From Terriglobales bacterium (GTDB lineage Bacteria > Acidobacteriota > Terriglobia > Terriglobales > Acidobacteriaceae): DNA of 64,000 nt. Within the stretch, counting starts at the first letter, position 1. Each line of letters starts with the position of its first letter. The stretch spans positions 62,001 through 126,000 of the forward strand of contig JAOAPE010000005.1 of NCBI GenBank assembly GCA_025462725.1. The letters run 5' to 3'. The notes beneath the pieces are model-generated. The model made no database searches. It saw only the letters and a program-made list of their open reading frames with translations, and was not told where the DNA came from. The translations under genes and the position numbers were made by a program. Positions 53,855 through 63,405 of this stretch are shown here, one piece after another.

Positions 53855-55240
53855 ATGCAGGATCTGACCAAAGGCCCGGTCACTAAACATCTTTTGCAGT
53901 TCGCTGCATTCATGGCAGTGACCATGCTTTTCCAAACGTTGTATTTCCTAGCCGATCTCTATTGGGTGGGAAGGCTTGGGAAAGAATCCATTGCGGCTGT
54001 CGGACTTGCTGGCAATCTGACCTTCATTGTCTTAGCGCTAACGCAGACTTTAGGCGTGGGGACGACAGCACTCGTTTCGCATGCCGCCGGAGCGAAAGAC
54101 CGCGACCGGGTTGACCGCGTCTTCAATCAGTCTTTGGTAATGGCGTTGGCGGTGGGGTTGGTATTCGGGGTTATTGCTTTCTCCCTGCGCGGAATATTTG
54201 CAGATACCATTGCGTCCGATCGAGTCACTGCCGAACTCGGAAAGCAATACCTCACGTGGTTTATCCCCGCCATGTTTTTGCAATTCAGCGGCGTCGCTAT
54301 AGCATCCGCGCTGCGCGGGGCCGGAATCATCAAGCCAACGATGGTCATTCAGGTTGCGACCGTGCTGTTGAATATCGTGCTGGCCCCCGTCTTGATCTTC
54401 GGATGGGGAACGCACATCGCGATGGGAGTTGGAGGCGCTGCCATCGCAACATTCGTCGCAGTAGCAATGTTCATGATGATGCTGGGACTGTATGTAGCGC
54501 GAGGAAGCAGCGGCATCCATTTTCTTCCGGCGCAATGGCGACCAGATTTCAAACTGTGGTGGGCCATGGCCAAAATAGGACTTCCCGCCGGTGGAGAATT
54601 CGCCATTCTTTCCTGCTACATGATCTTGGTCTATTGGATCATCCGCGATTTCGGCTCAGCATCGCAGGCGGGATTCGGCATCGGTGCGCGATTGATGCAG
54701 GCGATGTTCCTGCCCGTGGTGGCAGTCGCATTTGCGGCAGCGCCGATCGCAGGACAAAACTTCGGCGCCCGCAATGCTGACCGCGTAAAACAGTCTTTCT
54801 ATTCGGCAGCGACGCTCGCGTCGGTGATCATGATCCTCTTGAGCATCCTCTGCCACGTGGATCCAGACAGACTGATTCGCCTGTTCTCTTCCGATCCGAA
54901 GGTCATCGCATTCGGCTCTGAGTATCTGCGCATCATCTCCTGGAATTTTCTCGCAGCGGGGTTGTCATTCACCTCGTCTAGCATCTTCCAGGGCCTCGGA
55001 AATACGCTGCCTCCGCTGATAAGCTCGGCAAGTAGATTTTTCCTGTTTGCGATTCCGGGATACATTTGGTCAACGATGCCGGGATTTCAGATTCGCTATC
55101 TCTGGTACTTGTCAGTGGCGTCGGTGGTCATACAAGCGGCAACGAATTTGATCCTGCTCAATCGGGAATTCAAGCGCAAGTTGCGGTTCGATGCGCCTGC
55201 TGCTATTGCCGCCCCGATCGCAGTCGCAGCGGTAGAATAA
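53855..55240 (+). CDS. MATE-family efflux transporter
   Basis: 461 residues from the ATG at 53855 (AAAGGA upstream); a longer frame to 53585 runs antisense to the histidine kinase and is rejected. Twelve hydrophobic segments with internal two-fold symmetry. The N-terminal DLTKGPVTKHLLQFAAFMAV and the repeat-2 opening FGIGARLMQAMFLPVVAVAFAAAPIAGQNFGA are typical of MATE proteins, which export drugs or metabolites using a Na+ or H+ gradient. It is divergent from the two-component system and followed by a VOC gene. Confidence 0.93.
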   Translation: MQDLTKGPVTKHLLQFAAFMAVTMLFQTLYFLADLYWVGRLGKESIAAVGLAGNLTFIVLALTQTLGVGTTALVSHAAGAKDRDRVDRVFNQSLVMALAVGLVFGVIAFSLRGIFADTIASDRVTAELGKQYLTWFIPAMFLQFSGVAIASALRGAGIIKPTMVIQVATVLLNIVLAPVLIFGWGTHIAMGVGGAAIATFVAVAMFMMMLGLYVARGSSGIHFLPAQWRPDFKLWWAMAKIGLPAGGEFAILSCYMILVYWIIRDFGSASQAGFGIGARLMQAMFLPVVAVAFAAAPIAGQNFGARNADRVKQSFYSAATLASVIMILLSILCHVDPDRLIRLFSSDPKVIAFGSEYLRIISWNFLAAGLSFTSSSIFQGLGNTLPPLISSASRFFLFAIPGYIWSTMPGFQIRYLWYLSVASVVIQAATNLILLNREFKRKLRFDAPAAIAAPIAVAAVE

Positions 55241-55274
55241 ATAATTCACAAAACAGGACGGAGTTCACATAAAC

Positions 55275-55748
55275 ATGAAAAGGATCACGCCATTCTTATG
55301 GTTCGACTCACAGGCAGAAGAAGCTATGAATTTCTATCTGTCCATCTTCAAGAATTCAAAAGTAGGAAAGATCTCGCGCTACGGTGAAGCTGGCCCCCAA
55401 CCGAAGGGAAGCGTTATGTCCGTGACCTTCGAGTTGGATGGGCAGGAATTCATGGCCCTCAACGCCGGTCCGCATTTCAAATTCACTGAGGCGATATCGT
55501 TCTTCGTGAATTGCGAGTCGCAGGAAGAGGTAGACCATTACTGGGATAGGCTGTCAGAAGATGGCACCAAGAGCAGATGCGGTTGGCTCAAAGACAAATT
55601 TGGATTGTCGTGGCAGGTAATTCCATCGGCATTGGGCAAGATGCTGGGAGACAAAGACCCTGAGAAATCAAAACGAGTAATGATGGCAATGTTGCAGATG
55701 GACAAGATTGATGTAAACAAACTTCAGCAGGCCTATGACGGAAACTGA
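55275..55748 (+). CDS. VOC superfamily (PhnB-like) protein
   Basis: 157 residues. Opening ITPFLWFDSQAEEAMNFYLSIF, FELDGQEFMALNAGPHFKFT and the ending DKFGLSWQVIPSALGKML match the PhnB/3-demethylubiquinone methyltransferase-like VOC family. These have a paired beta-alpha-beta-beta-beta fold; most have no known reaction despite the methyltransferase label. It starts 34 nt after the MATE gene and is probably cotranscribed. It ends at a strong bidirectional terminator. Confidence 0.9.
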   Translation: MKRITPFLWFDSQAEEAMNFYLSIFKNSKVGKISRYGEAGPQPKGSVMSVTFELDGQEFMALNAGPHFKFTEAISFFVNCESQEEVDHYWDRLSEDGTKSRCGWLKDKFGLSWQVIPSALGKMLGDKDPEKSKRVMMAMLQMDKIDVNKLQQAYDGN

Positions 55749-55762
55749 TAAGCAGTAAATAA

Positions 55763-55790
55763 AAAGCCCGCAGCGAATGCTGCGGGCTTT
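55763..55790. terminator. Bidirectional terminator
   Basis: Perfect 12-bp stem (AAAGCCCGCAGC with its complement, loop GAAT) flanked by an A-run on the left and T-rich DNA on the right, between the convergent VOC and desaturase genes. Confidence 0.9.
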
Positions 55791-55811
55791 GTTATTGCAT
55801 TGCCGATCTTG

Positions 55812-56741
55812 TTAGTCGTATCCAGCTGAAGTAGCAAGCGCGGCATCGGCAGGAACCAGGCTGTCATCGTTCTCGTCGGGAGCAACGATGATCGGCTGCG
55901 CGATCTTGGCCACACGGACATCCTCGGCTAATCCGAACATGCGCAGTGTTGCAATGCACATCCAGTTGATGTCGAACTCGTACCATGCAAGTCCATGACG
56001 GGCCGACGTCGGATGTGCGTGGTGGTTGTTGTGCCATCCTTCACCGAAGCTGAACGCAGCGACGAGCCAGTTGTTGGTGGAGTCGTCGCGGGTCTTGAAG
56101 CGGCGATTGCCCCAAACGTGGGTGATAGAGTTCACAGCCCAGGTCCAGTGCAGGCCGAAGCTCACGCGGAGGAAAATTCCCCAGAGAACATAGGCGACAC
56201 CAGTCATGATTCCGCCGGTTGCAAGGCCATAGCCCAACAACATGAGTCCGAGAATTACTTGCGGAACCCAGTGGTACTTCGTGAGGACCACGTGAAAATT
56301 GTCTTTGCTGAGATCCGGAACGTAGCGCTTCAGGATCGCGGTGTCATGGTGCATAGCCGCGCCGGTGAGGATCCATCCAGCGTGCGACCACCACATGCCT
56401 TCGCGGGGTGAATGTGGGTCGCCGTCGCGATCGGATTTTTGATGGTGAATGCGGTGCGTGGCCACCCAGAATATCGGGCCGCCTTCAAGAGCCAGTGTTG
56501 CGCAAGTGGTGAGGAAGTATTCCATCCACTTCGGCGTCTTGAATCCGCGATGCGTCAGAAGCCGGTGATATCCCACGCCGATGCCTAATCCAAAAGAGAC
56601 CCACCAGAGAAATAGTGTTATGAAGAAGATCTTCCAGCTGAAGAAAAATAGAGCGGCCACAGCGCCGATATGAAATAGGGCCATAAAGACAGTGGTGACC
56701 CAGTTGATGCCCTGTGAAGCTTTTTTGCCGTACATTTCCAT
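55812..56741 (-). CDS. Acyl-CoA (delta-9 type) fatty acid desaturase
   Basis: 309 residues from the ATG at 56741. The three histidine boxes are HRLLTH, HRIHHQKSD and HNNHH, with about four membrane helices around them. They bind the diiron centre that inserts a cis double bond into a membrane fatty acid. GVGYHRLLTHRGFKTPKWMEY and GEGWHNNHHAHPTSARHG are typical. Monocistronic; it ends at the shared terminator. Confidence 0.94.
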   Translation of the reverse strand: MEMYGKKASQGINWVTTVFMALFHIGAVAALFFFSWKIFFITLFLWWVSFGLGIGVGYHRLLTHRGFKTPKWMEYFLTTCATLALEGGPIFWVATHRIHHQKSDRDGDPHSPREGMWWSHAGWILTGAAMHHDTAILKRYVPDLSKDNFHVVLTKYHWVPQVILGLMLLGYGLATGGIMTGVAYVLWGIFLRVSFGLHWTWAVNSITHVWGNRRFKTRDDSTNNWLVAAFSFGEGWHNNHHAHPTSARHGLAWYEFDINWMCIATLRMFGLAEDVRVAKIAQPIIVAPDENDDSLVPADAALATSAGYD

Positions 56742-56902
56742 GTGTATGCGTCCCCTGAAATGTGTTGGATGATTTCCTTCATTCAAGGTAACAAGGATCA
56801 GGGGCTGGGTTTGTAATAGTTATGTAATTCCCCGTGCGCGATAGGTAATGGGCTTGGTTCAGCTATACTCCGCCGAAAGGCTATCGGGTTCACATCTAAT
56901 AA

Positions 56903-57733
56903 ATGTCGCCATTTCGCAAAAATCTAATTTATGACGTCGGCGCACACAGAGGCGAGGACACCGATTTCTATTTGAAAAAGGGTTTCGACGTGATCGCGGT
57001 TGAAGCCAATCCGGCACTCATTCCGGAAATCCGAAAACGCTTCAAATCACAGCTTGAGAACGGACAGTTATCACTGGTTGAGGCCGCTATTGCTGAACAC
57101 ACCGGAGAGGTGGACTTTTACCTAAGCGATACCGAATCTGTGTGGGGCACAACCAAGCCGGAGTGGGCAGAACGAAACAAACGACTGGGAGCGGAGTCGC
57201 GAAGAATCAGCGTTAAGGCTGTGACCTTCGGCAGTCTCTTGCAGGAGTATGGCGTCCCCTACTATTTGAAGATCGACATCGAAGGCACTGACCTTCTGTG
57301 CCTCGAATCACTGACCAATGTTTCGGATCGGCCACGATTCGTATCCATTGAGAGCAACAAGGAATCATGGGACTCGCTGCTACACGAGTTCGAGATGCTT
57401 CAATCGCTTGGCTACGAGAAATTTAAAATTATCGACCAGCGAAAAACTCATCTGCAGGTTGTTCCGAATCCCTCCCGTGAGGGGAAGTATGTAAGTCATC
57501 ACTTCGAACCGGAATGTACGGGACTGTTCGGCGATGAGTTGCCAGGCCGCTGGCTCACCGCCGAGGAAACGATAAACCAATACAAAGTCATCTTCGAGAA
57601 GTATCGGTTTTACGGAGATTCCGGAACGCTACGGAACAATTTAGGCGTGCGCTTCTTGCGCCGGTTACCCGTTATTGGCGACCACTTCAGAGCATCTTGG
57701 TTCGACACCCATGCAAGCCACGGAAGGTCTTAG
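56903..57733 (+). CDS. FkbM-family SAM-dependent methyltransferase
   Basis: 276 residues. The SAM-binding motif is LIYDVGAHRGEDTDFYLKKG, followed by the acidic EANP at strand 2 and LKIDIEGTDLLCLES, the FkbM hallmark. Such enzymes often methylate sugars or surface glycans. Its last codon overlaps the end of the next gene by 4 nt on the opposite strand. Confidence 0.9.
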   Translation: MSPFRKNLIYDVGAHRGEDTDFYLKKGFDVIAVEANPALIPEIRKRFKSQLENGQLSLVEAAIAEHTGEVDFYLSDTESVWGTTKPEWAERNKRLGAESRRISVKAVTFGSLLQEYGVPYYLKIDIEGTDLLCLESLTNVSDRPRFVSIESNKESWDSLLHEFEMLQSLGYEKFKIIDQRKTHLQVVPNPSREGKYVSHHFEPECTGLFGDELPGRWLTAEETINQYKVIFEKYRFYGDSGTLRNNLGVRFLRRLPVIGDHFRASWFDTHASHGRS

Positions 57734-58011
57734 GTTGCACGCCGCCCCTGAGCTGCGCGATATCCCTTCGCGTACCAACGAAACAACCATACAACGGTAA
57801 CCACGAAGGCGCTGCCAGAGAGCAGCGTTGAAATGCGCCAGAACCACGATCCCGGATCCTTGGAGAGATCAGTCGCGGAGTTTAGGGAACAAACCAGGGT
57901 TACCACTCCCGCTATGAAGAACCTCGCTAGCGGATAAATGAATGCCTGGACAATCACCATCAACACGCTTGCAATTCCGACGATGACGTAGAACCAATCT
58001 AGTTTAGACAC
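57730..58011 (-). CDS. Small membrane protein, unknown function
   Basis: 93 residues with three hydrophobic segments (about 4-24, 27-44, 60-80) and a basic C-terminus YAKGYRAAQGRRAT. No family recognised. It follows the DUF1761 gene by 13 nt on the same strand and its end overlaps the FkbM gene by 4 nt. Confidence 0.65.
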   Translation of the reverse strand: MSKLDWFYVIVGIASVLMVIVQAFIYPLARFFIAGVVTLVCSLNSATDLSKDPGSWFWRISTLLSGSAFVVTVVWLFRWYAKGYRAAQGRRAT

Positions 58012-58024
58012 TGGTTACTTTTCC

Positions 58025-58456
58025 TCACTGCCAGAGCGTCAGGATGGTTCCCATCAATAGATAGCACGCAAGCTGATATCCCGTATCGATCATGAACAGC
58101 TTCATCGGCTTCTTCCCGAATAGAGCATTTGTGAATTGAACTGTGGCAACGAAGCCCAGCCAGATGCCGAAGCTGATTTTTAGCCCCCGCATCAAGTCAT
58201 GACTTGGAACCGCCATACGAGTTAGAACGATTGCCAGGAATGTCGCGCTGATGAGCGTAGCGACTAGAGCTTGGCCGTACATCGGCCCAGCTTCTGCCTT
58301 CATTTTGTCCATGGCTTCTTTGTCGTCGGGGTTGTAGCCCATCAGAATCGTCCAGGGCTTAGCAAACAATAGAGGCGAATACCATAGAAACCCGACTGCC
58401 ATGGTTGAAAGCGTGGCCACAATAATGGCCATCCAATTGACCGAGTAGAAATGCAT
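58025..58456 (-). CDS. DUF1761 membrane protein
   Basis: 143 residues with four hydrophobic segments and the DUF1761 features VGFLWYSPLLFAKPWTILMG and FVATVQFTNALFGKKP with a C-terminal DTGYQLACYLLMGTILTLW. Function unknown. First gene of a pair with the 93-residue membrane protein. Confidence 0.85.
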   Translation of the reverse strand: MHFYSVNWMAIIVATLSTMAVGFLWYSPLLFAKPWTILMGYNPDDKEAMDKMKAEAGPMYGQALVATLISATFLAIVLTRMAVPSHDLMRGLKISFGIWLGFVATVQFTNALFGKKPMKLFMIDTGYQLACYLLMGTILTLWQ

Positions 58457-58553
58457 GGGGACACTCCTCGTCTGTTCCGGCTGAGTTGTTATTTCTTTGC
58501 CGCGTATGGTATTCCCGAAACACGGGCGAGGAAAGAGAAATTTGCAACAAAGA

Positions 58554-58583
58554 AAAAGCCCCTGCGCTCCTGCAGGGGCTTTT
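58554..58583 (-). terminator. Rho-independent terminator of rpoD
   Basis: Perfect 12-bp stem (AAAAGCCCCTGC with its complement, 6-nt loop) followed on the minus strand by TTTTTCTTT, about 18 nt past the rpoD stop. Confidence 0.9.
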
Positions 58584-58600
58584 GGTCTGATTTGCGAAAC

Positions 58601-60301
<1,701 letters not shown>

Positions 60302-60487
60302 GAAAAAATAACCTCAAATATCACAACACCCATGCTGATGCCTGTTAGACGCCCGGGCACCGGAAAGGGCAATTAACTTTTATGACTGCGGCGGAAGGTC
60401 AGGCAATGCGATTCAGACCCGGCTTTCTTCCCAGTAGCTTTGTACATGGGAGCCCCGGCTGAAAAGCGTACAGCCCCGAAGATACTC
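60302..60487 (-). promoter_or_regulatory. rpoD leader with two hairpins
   Basis: The expected untranslated leader (about 180 nt) can fold into a 5-bp GGCTG-CAGCC hairpin (60457-60475) and then a nested hairpin GGCT/CCCA/GTA (60421-60454) with a 5-nt asymmetric bulge (AAGAA). It ends near the start codon in a T-rich stretch. A regulatory leader is possible but no riboswitch class fits. Confidence 0.35.
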
Positions 60488-60517
60488 AGAATAGCACATT
60501 CATTGGGAGTCTCACAA
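60488..60517 (-). promoter_or_regulatory. Promoter of rpoD
   Basis: Minus-strand TTGTGA (60512-60517) and TATTCT (60488-60493) with an 18-nt spacer form a good sigma-70 promoter. Transcription would start near 60481. The rest of the gap up to the sensor stop at 60653 shows nothing else I can name. Confidence 0.55.
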
Positions 60518-60652
60518 TTCAGAGCACCCGTTTGGGTCGGGACTTGCTTTGTTTTTAGGGGCGTCGCACTCCCCTGATTAGATGAGGAAGGTGGCAAGAC
60601 AGTTTCGCGGTATCTGGGGAAAAACCAGCCCTGTCCAGAGCACCCTGACTGC

Positions 60653-63244
60653 TTAGACGTCAGCGAATGATGAACGTTCTGCCTCGTGGTGCTCTGGATA
60701 GAGCCGTTTCGAGCAATCTGGGCAGATCCCATGGGTGAAATCAACGTCCGCGTGGGCGCGCATGTAGACCTCTAAGTGGTTCCAGTCGCCGCCCGTATCC
60801 CGGATCTTCTTGCAAGCAGCGCAAATAGGCAACAATCCGTGCAGAACCTTGATTTTAGCCATCGCTTCTTCCACTCGACGGGAAAGTTCTGCCTCACGCT
60901 CTCTCAATCCTCGTACGCGCAGTAAGTAGATGCCCACCCCTGACATCACGAAAATCACCACAAAAAGAATGTTGAACCAGCGAGTCTGGTAGATGTGTGG
61001 CTCCAGGTAGAGCGCCAAGTCCGCGCCAGCTTCATTCCATACTCCGTCACTATTAGCAGCCTTCACGCGAAAGCGATATTGTCCTGGAGGCAAATTGGTG
61101 TAATACGCCTCACGGCGCGATCCGGCATCAATCCAATCCTGATCGAAGCCTTCCATCTGGTACTTAAAGCGAATCTTTTCCGGTGCCAGGAAGCTGAGCG
61201 CAGCGTAATGGAATTCCATGTCACGCTTGCCGGGCTTAAGGCTGAGCATGCCGCTCGTTGACATCGGAGCACGATCCACAAGCAAGGCAGCAACGTGCAC
61301 TGGCGGTGGCAAAGGATTCAGTTTGATATTTTCCGGATTGATGTTAACCGCGCCGCCAGCGGTGGCGAACCATATTTGGCCATCGCGCGTCTTCCATCCT
61401 GCTGGCTGCGATGTTCCGTTGCACTGGCTGCTCTTCAATCCATCCGCATTGTCATACGACTCTGACTTGACTGAAGTCCGCTCGCCGCGCGCAAACTCCT
61501 CAAGTTCTTTTCTGCTCACGCGGAAGATGCCGTTGTTGCTGCTCATCCAGAAATCGTGGCGATTGTCTTCCAATATCTGGAAGACGAAGTCAGTGAACAG
61601 CCCGTCTTTACTGGTGTAATTCGTGAACTTCCCTTTCGCAAAGCGGCTCAAACCGCCATCGGTGGCGATCCACAATGCGCCGCCATCGTCCTCGTAGATG
61701 GCGGTGACTTTCTTCCCGGCGAGTCCATCTTTCTCGCGATACTGCGTAAATTTTCCGTCTGAATAGAGATTTATCCCGTCCCGCGTGCCGACCCACAGCT
61801 TGCCCTGATGATCAGCGTATAAGGACAATATGAAATTTTGACTCAGACCATTCTCGGTTGTGAGCGTCGTGATTTTGCCGTTATTCAGTCGCACGAGCCC
61901 AGCCTGAGTTCCTGCCCAAACATTGCCTGCGTTGTCACTGGTGATGGCCCGAATCATGTTGTCCGGCAAACCATTTTTTCGCGAAAGGCCAGTAAACTTG
62001 CCGTTCTTGTATTTGTTCAACCCTGCGCCGGTGCCCACCCACAATGCACCGTCTTGGTCTTCATGCAATGCAAGAATGTAATCCGAAAGCAATCCATTCT
62101 TCTGATTGAAAGAATGCGTCTGTCCGTTTTGGATCTGGCTCAACCCACCCGCGCCGCCGATCCAAACCGCACCGGATTTATCCTGATAAATCGTGCGGAC
62201 GAAATCATCCAGCAATCCCTGCTTCGTAGTCAGCGTAGTGAACTTGCTGTCATTCAGGCGATTCAGGCCTGCATTCGTTCCGATCCAGAGACTGCCCTCG
62301 CGGTCCTCATAGATGTAGCGAACGGAGTGATCGGAGAGCCCATCCTGTGTACCGAAGGTGCTGAAGCGTTCTCCGTCTAGTCTGCTCAGGCCGCCACCAT
62401 AGGTTCCGACCCAAACCTTGCCGTCGCGGTCTTCAAAGATGGAAATCACGGCGCGATCTGCGAGACCGTCTTTAATATCGAAGTGGCGGATCGCGCCTTG
62501 CGCATCCACACGGATAAGCCCATCCTGCGTGCCGACCCAAAGATTTTTCCGCTTATCGCGCTTCAAGACCCAAACGGTGCTGCTGTTCAGTGAGTTTGAG
62601 ATTGGATGCCGGGAAAGTTTGCCGTCCTTGAATTCGTATAATCCCGCGCCTTCCGTCCCTACCCACAAACTGCCATCCGCATTCGCCACGACTGTCCGCA
62701 CCATGAATGAAGAGCCCACATCCGCGCGGTAGGCAGTAATGTGTCCGTCTTTGTAGCGGGCAAGACCACTATCCGTGCCAATCCATACCGAGCCATCTGC
62801 ACTAGTAGTGAGGGCGCGAATCGTGCCGTTGGGTAATCCATCCTCAACGCCGAACGTGATTATCTGGTTGTAGCTGAGCCTCGCTAATCCATCTTCGGTG
62901 CCGATCCAAAGATTTCCGTTTTGGTCTTCGCACATCGCACGGACTGCGATGTTTTTCAGCGCTGGTGAACTTCGTTTATTCAGAACTTTGAAATTAACGC
63001 CATCAAATCTCGCAATTCCCTCGTAGGTGGCGATCCAGAGATAGCCGTCACGCGTTTGCACAATGGCATTGACGGAGTTTTGCGGAAGTCCATTCTCGGT
63101 TTTCCAAACAGCGTGCCCATATTGGGTGATCGCTTTGCTGGGATCCAGCGCCAATCCGAAGTTCGACAAAAAACAGCAAAGAAGAAAAACGAGGAATGTT
63201 TTTGCCGGGTTGTTGCAGCGCAGTGGATTCATTTGTTCTGTCAT
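60653..63244 (-). CDS. Two-component-regulator propeller sensor with C-terminal CxxC/CPDC motif, no kinase
   Basis: 863 residues from the ATG at 63244. A signal or anchor segment (about 17-33) is followed by about 14 Reg_prop blades (units such as GYLWIATYEGIARFDG), a Y_Y_Y domain (about 690-755, IRFKYQMEGFDQDWIDAG) and one membrane helix (about 765-787). The cytoplasmic tail of about 75 residues has no histidine kinase but a coiled segment and a zinc-ribbon-like motif LLPICAACKKIRDTGGDW, then HGICPDCSKRLYP. This tail occurs on other bacterial signalling proteins. It lies between dnaG and rpoD on the same strand. Confidence 0.88.
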   Translation of the reverse strand: MTEQMNPLRCNNPAKTFLVFLLCCFLSNFGLALDPSKAITQYGHAVWKTENGLPQNSVNAIVQTRDGYLWIATYEGIARFDGVNFKVLNKRSSPALKNIAVRAMCEDQNGNLWIGTEDGLARLSYNQIITFGVEDGLPNGTIRALTTSADGSVWIGTDSGLARYKDGHITAYRADVGSSFMVRTVVANADGSLWVGTEGAGLYEFKDGKLSRHPISNSLNSSTVWVLKRDKRKNLWVGTQDGLIRVDAQGAIRHFDIKDGLADRAVISIFEDRDGKVWVGTYGGGLSRLDGERFSTFGTQDGLSDHSVRYIYEDREGSLWIGTNAGLNRLNDSKFTTLTTKQGLLDDFVRTIYQDKSGAVWIGGAGGLSQIQNGQTHSFNQKNGLLSDYILALHEDQDGALWVGTGAGLNKYKNGKFTGLSRKNGLPDNMIRAITSDNAGNVWAGTQAGLVRLNNGKITTLTTENGLSQNFILSLYADHQGKLWVGTRDGINLYSDGKFTQYREKDGLAGKKVTAIYEDDGGALWIATDGGLSRFAKGKFTNYTSKDGLFTDFVFQILEDNRHDFWMSSNNGIFRVSRKELEEFARGERTSVKSESYDNADGLKSSQCNGTSQPAGWKTRDGQIWFATAGGAVNINPENIKLNPLPPPVHVAALLVDRAPMSTSGMLSLKPGKRDMEFHYAALSFLAPEKIRFKYQMEGFDQDWIDAGSRREAYYTNLPPGQYRFRVKAANSDGVWNEAGADLALYLEPHIYQTRWFNILFVVIFVMSGVGIYLLRVRGLREREAELSRRVEEAMAKIKVLHGLLPICAACKKIRDTGGDWNHLEVYMRAHADVDFTHGICPDCSKRLYPEHHEAERSSFADV

Positions 63245-63324
63245 CTTGCCTGCGGAATCTACTGCCAGAGGGACAATAAAAATGCAGCGGGGAATATTGG
63301 AACAACTTACCATGAACCCGTCAG

Positions 63325-63374
63325 GAATTCACACAAGAATCAAGGTACTGAATTCACACAAGAATCAAGGTACT
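63325..63374. repeat. Perfect 25-bp tandem duplication upstream of the propeller gene
   Basis: GAATTCACACAAGAATCAAG plus GTACT occurs twice head to tail (63325-63349 and 63350-63374) in the gap between dnaG and the propeller gene. It may be a recent duplication in the sensor's promoter region. Confidence 0.9.
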
Positions 63375-63396
63375 AAAGTGCCAGTCTGGGCACTTT
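63375..63396 (-). terminator. Weak hairpin after dnaG
   Basis: An 8-bp stem AAAGTGCC with its complement and a 6-nt loop begins 10 nt after the dnaG stop. No good T-run follows on the minus strand, so it may only partly terminate. Confidence 0.4.
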
Positions 63397-63405
63397 TGGG
63401 AATGC

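Noticed and set aside
60421-60480. c-di-GMP (GEMM-I) riboswitch in the rpoD leader
   Set aside because: CAAAGC and AGCCGGG words recall it, but the paired core and tetraloop-receptor arrangement are missing.
60373-60744. 123-residue minus-strand frame between the sensor and rpoD
   Set aside because: It runs out of the sensor gene in another frame and covers the rpoD promoter.
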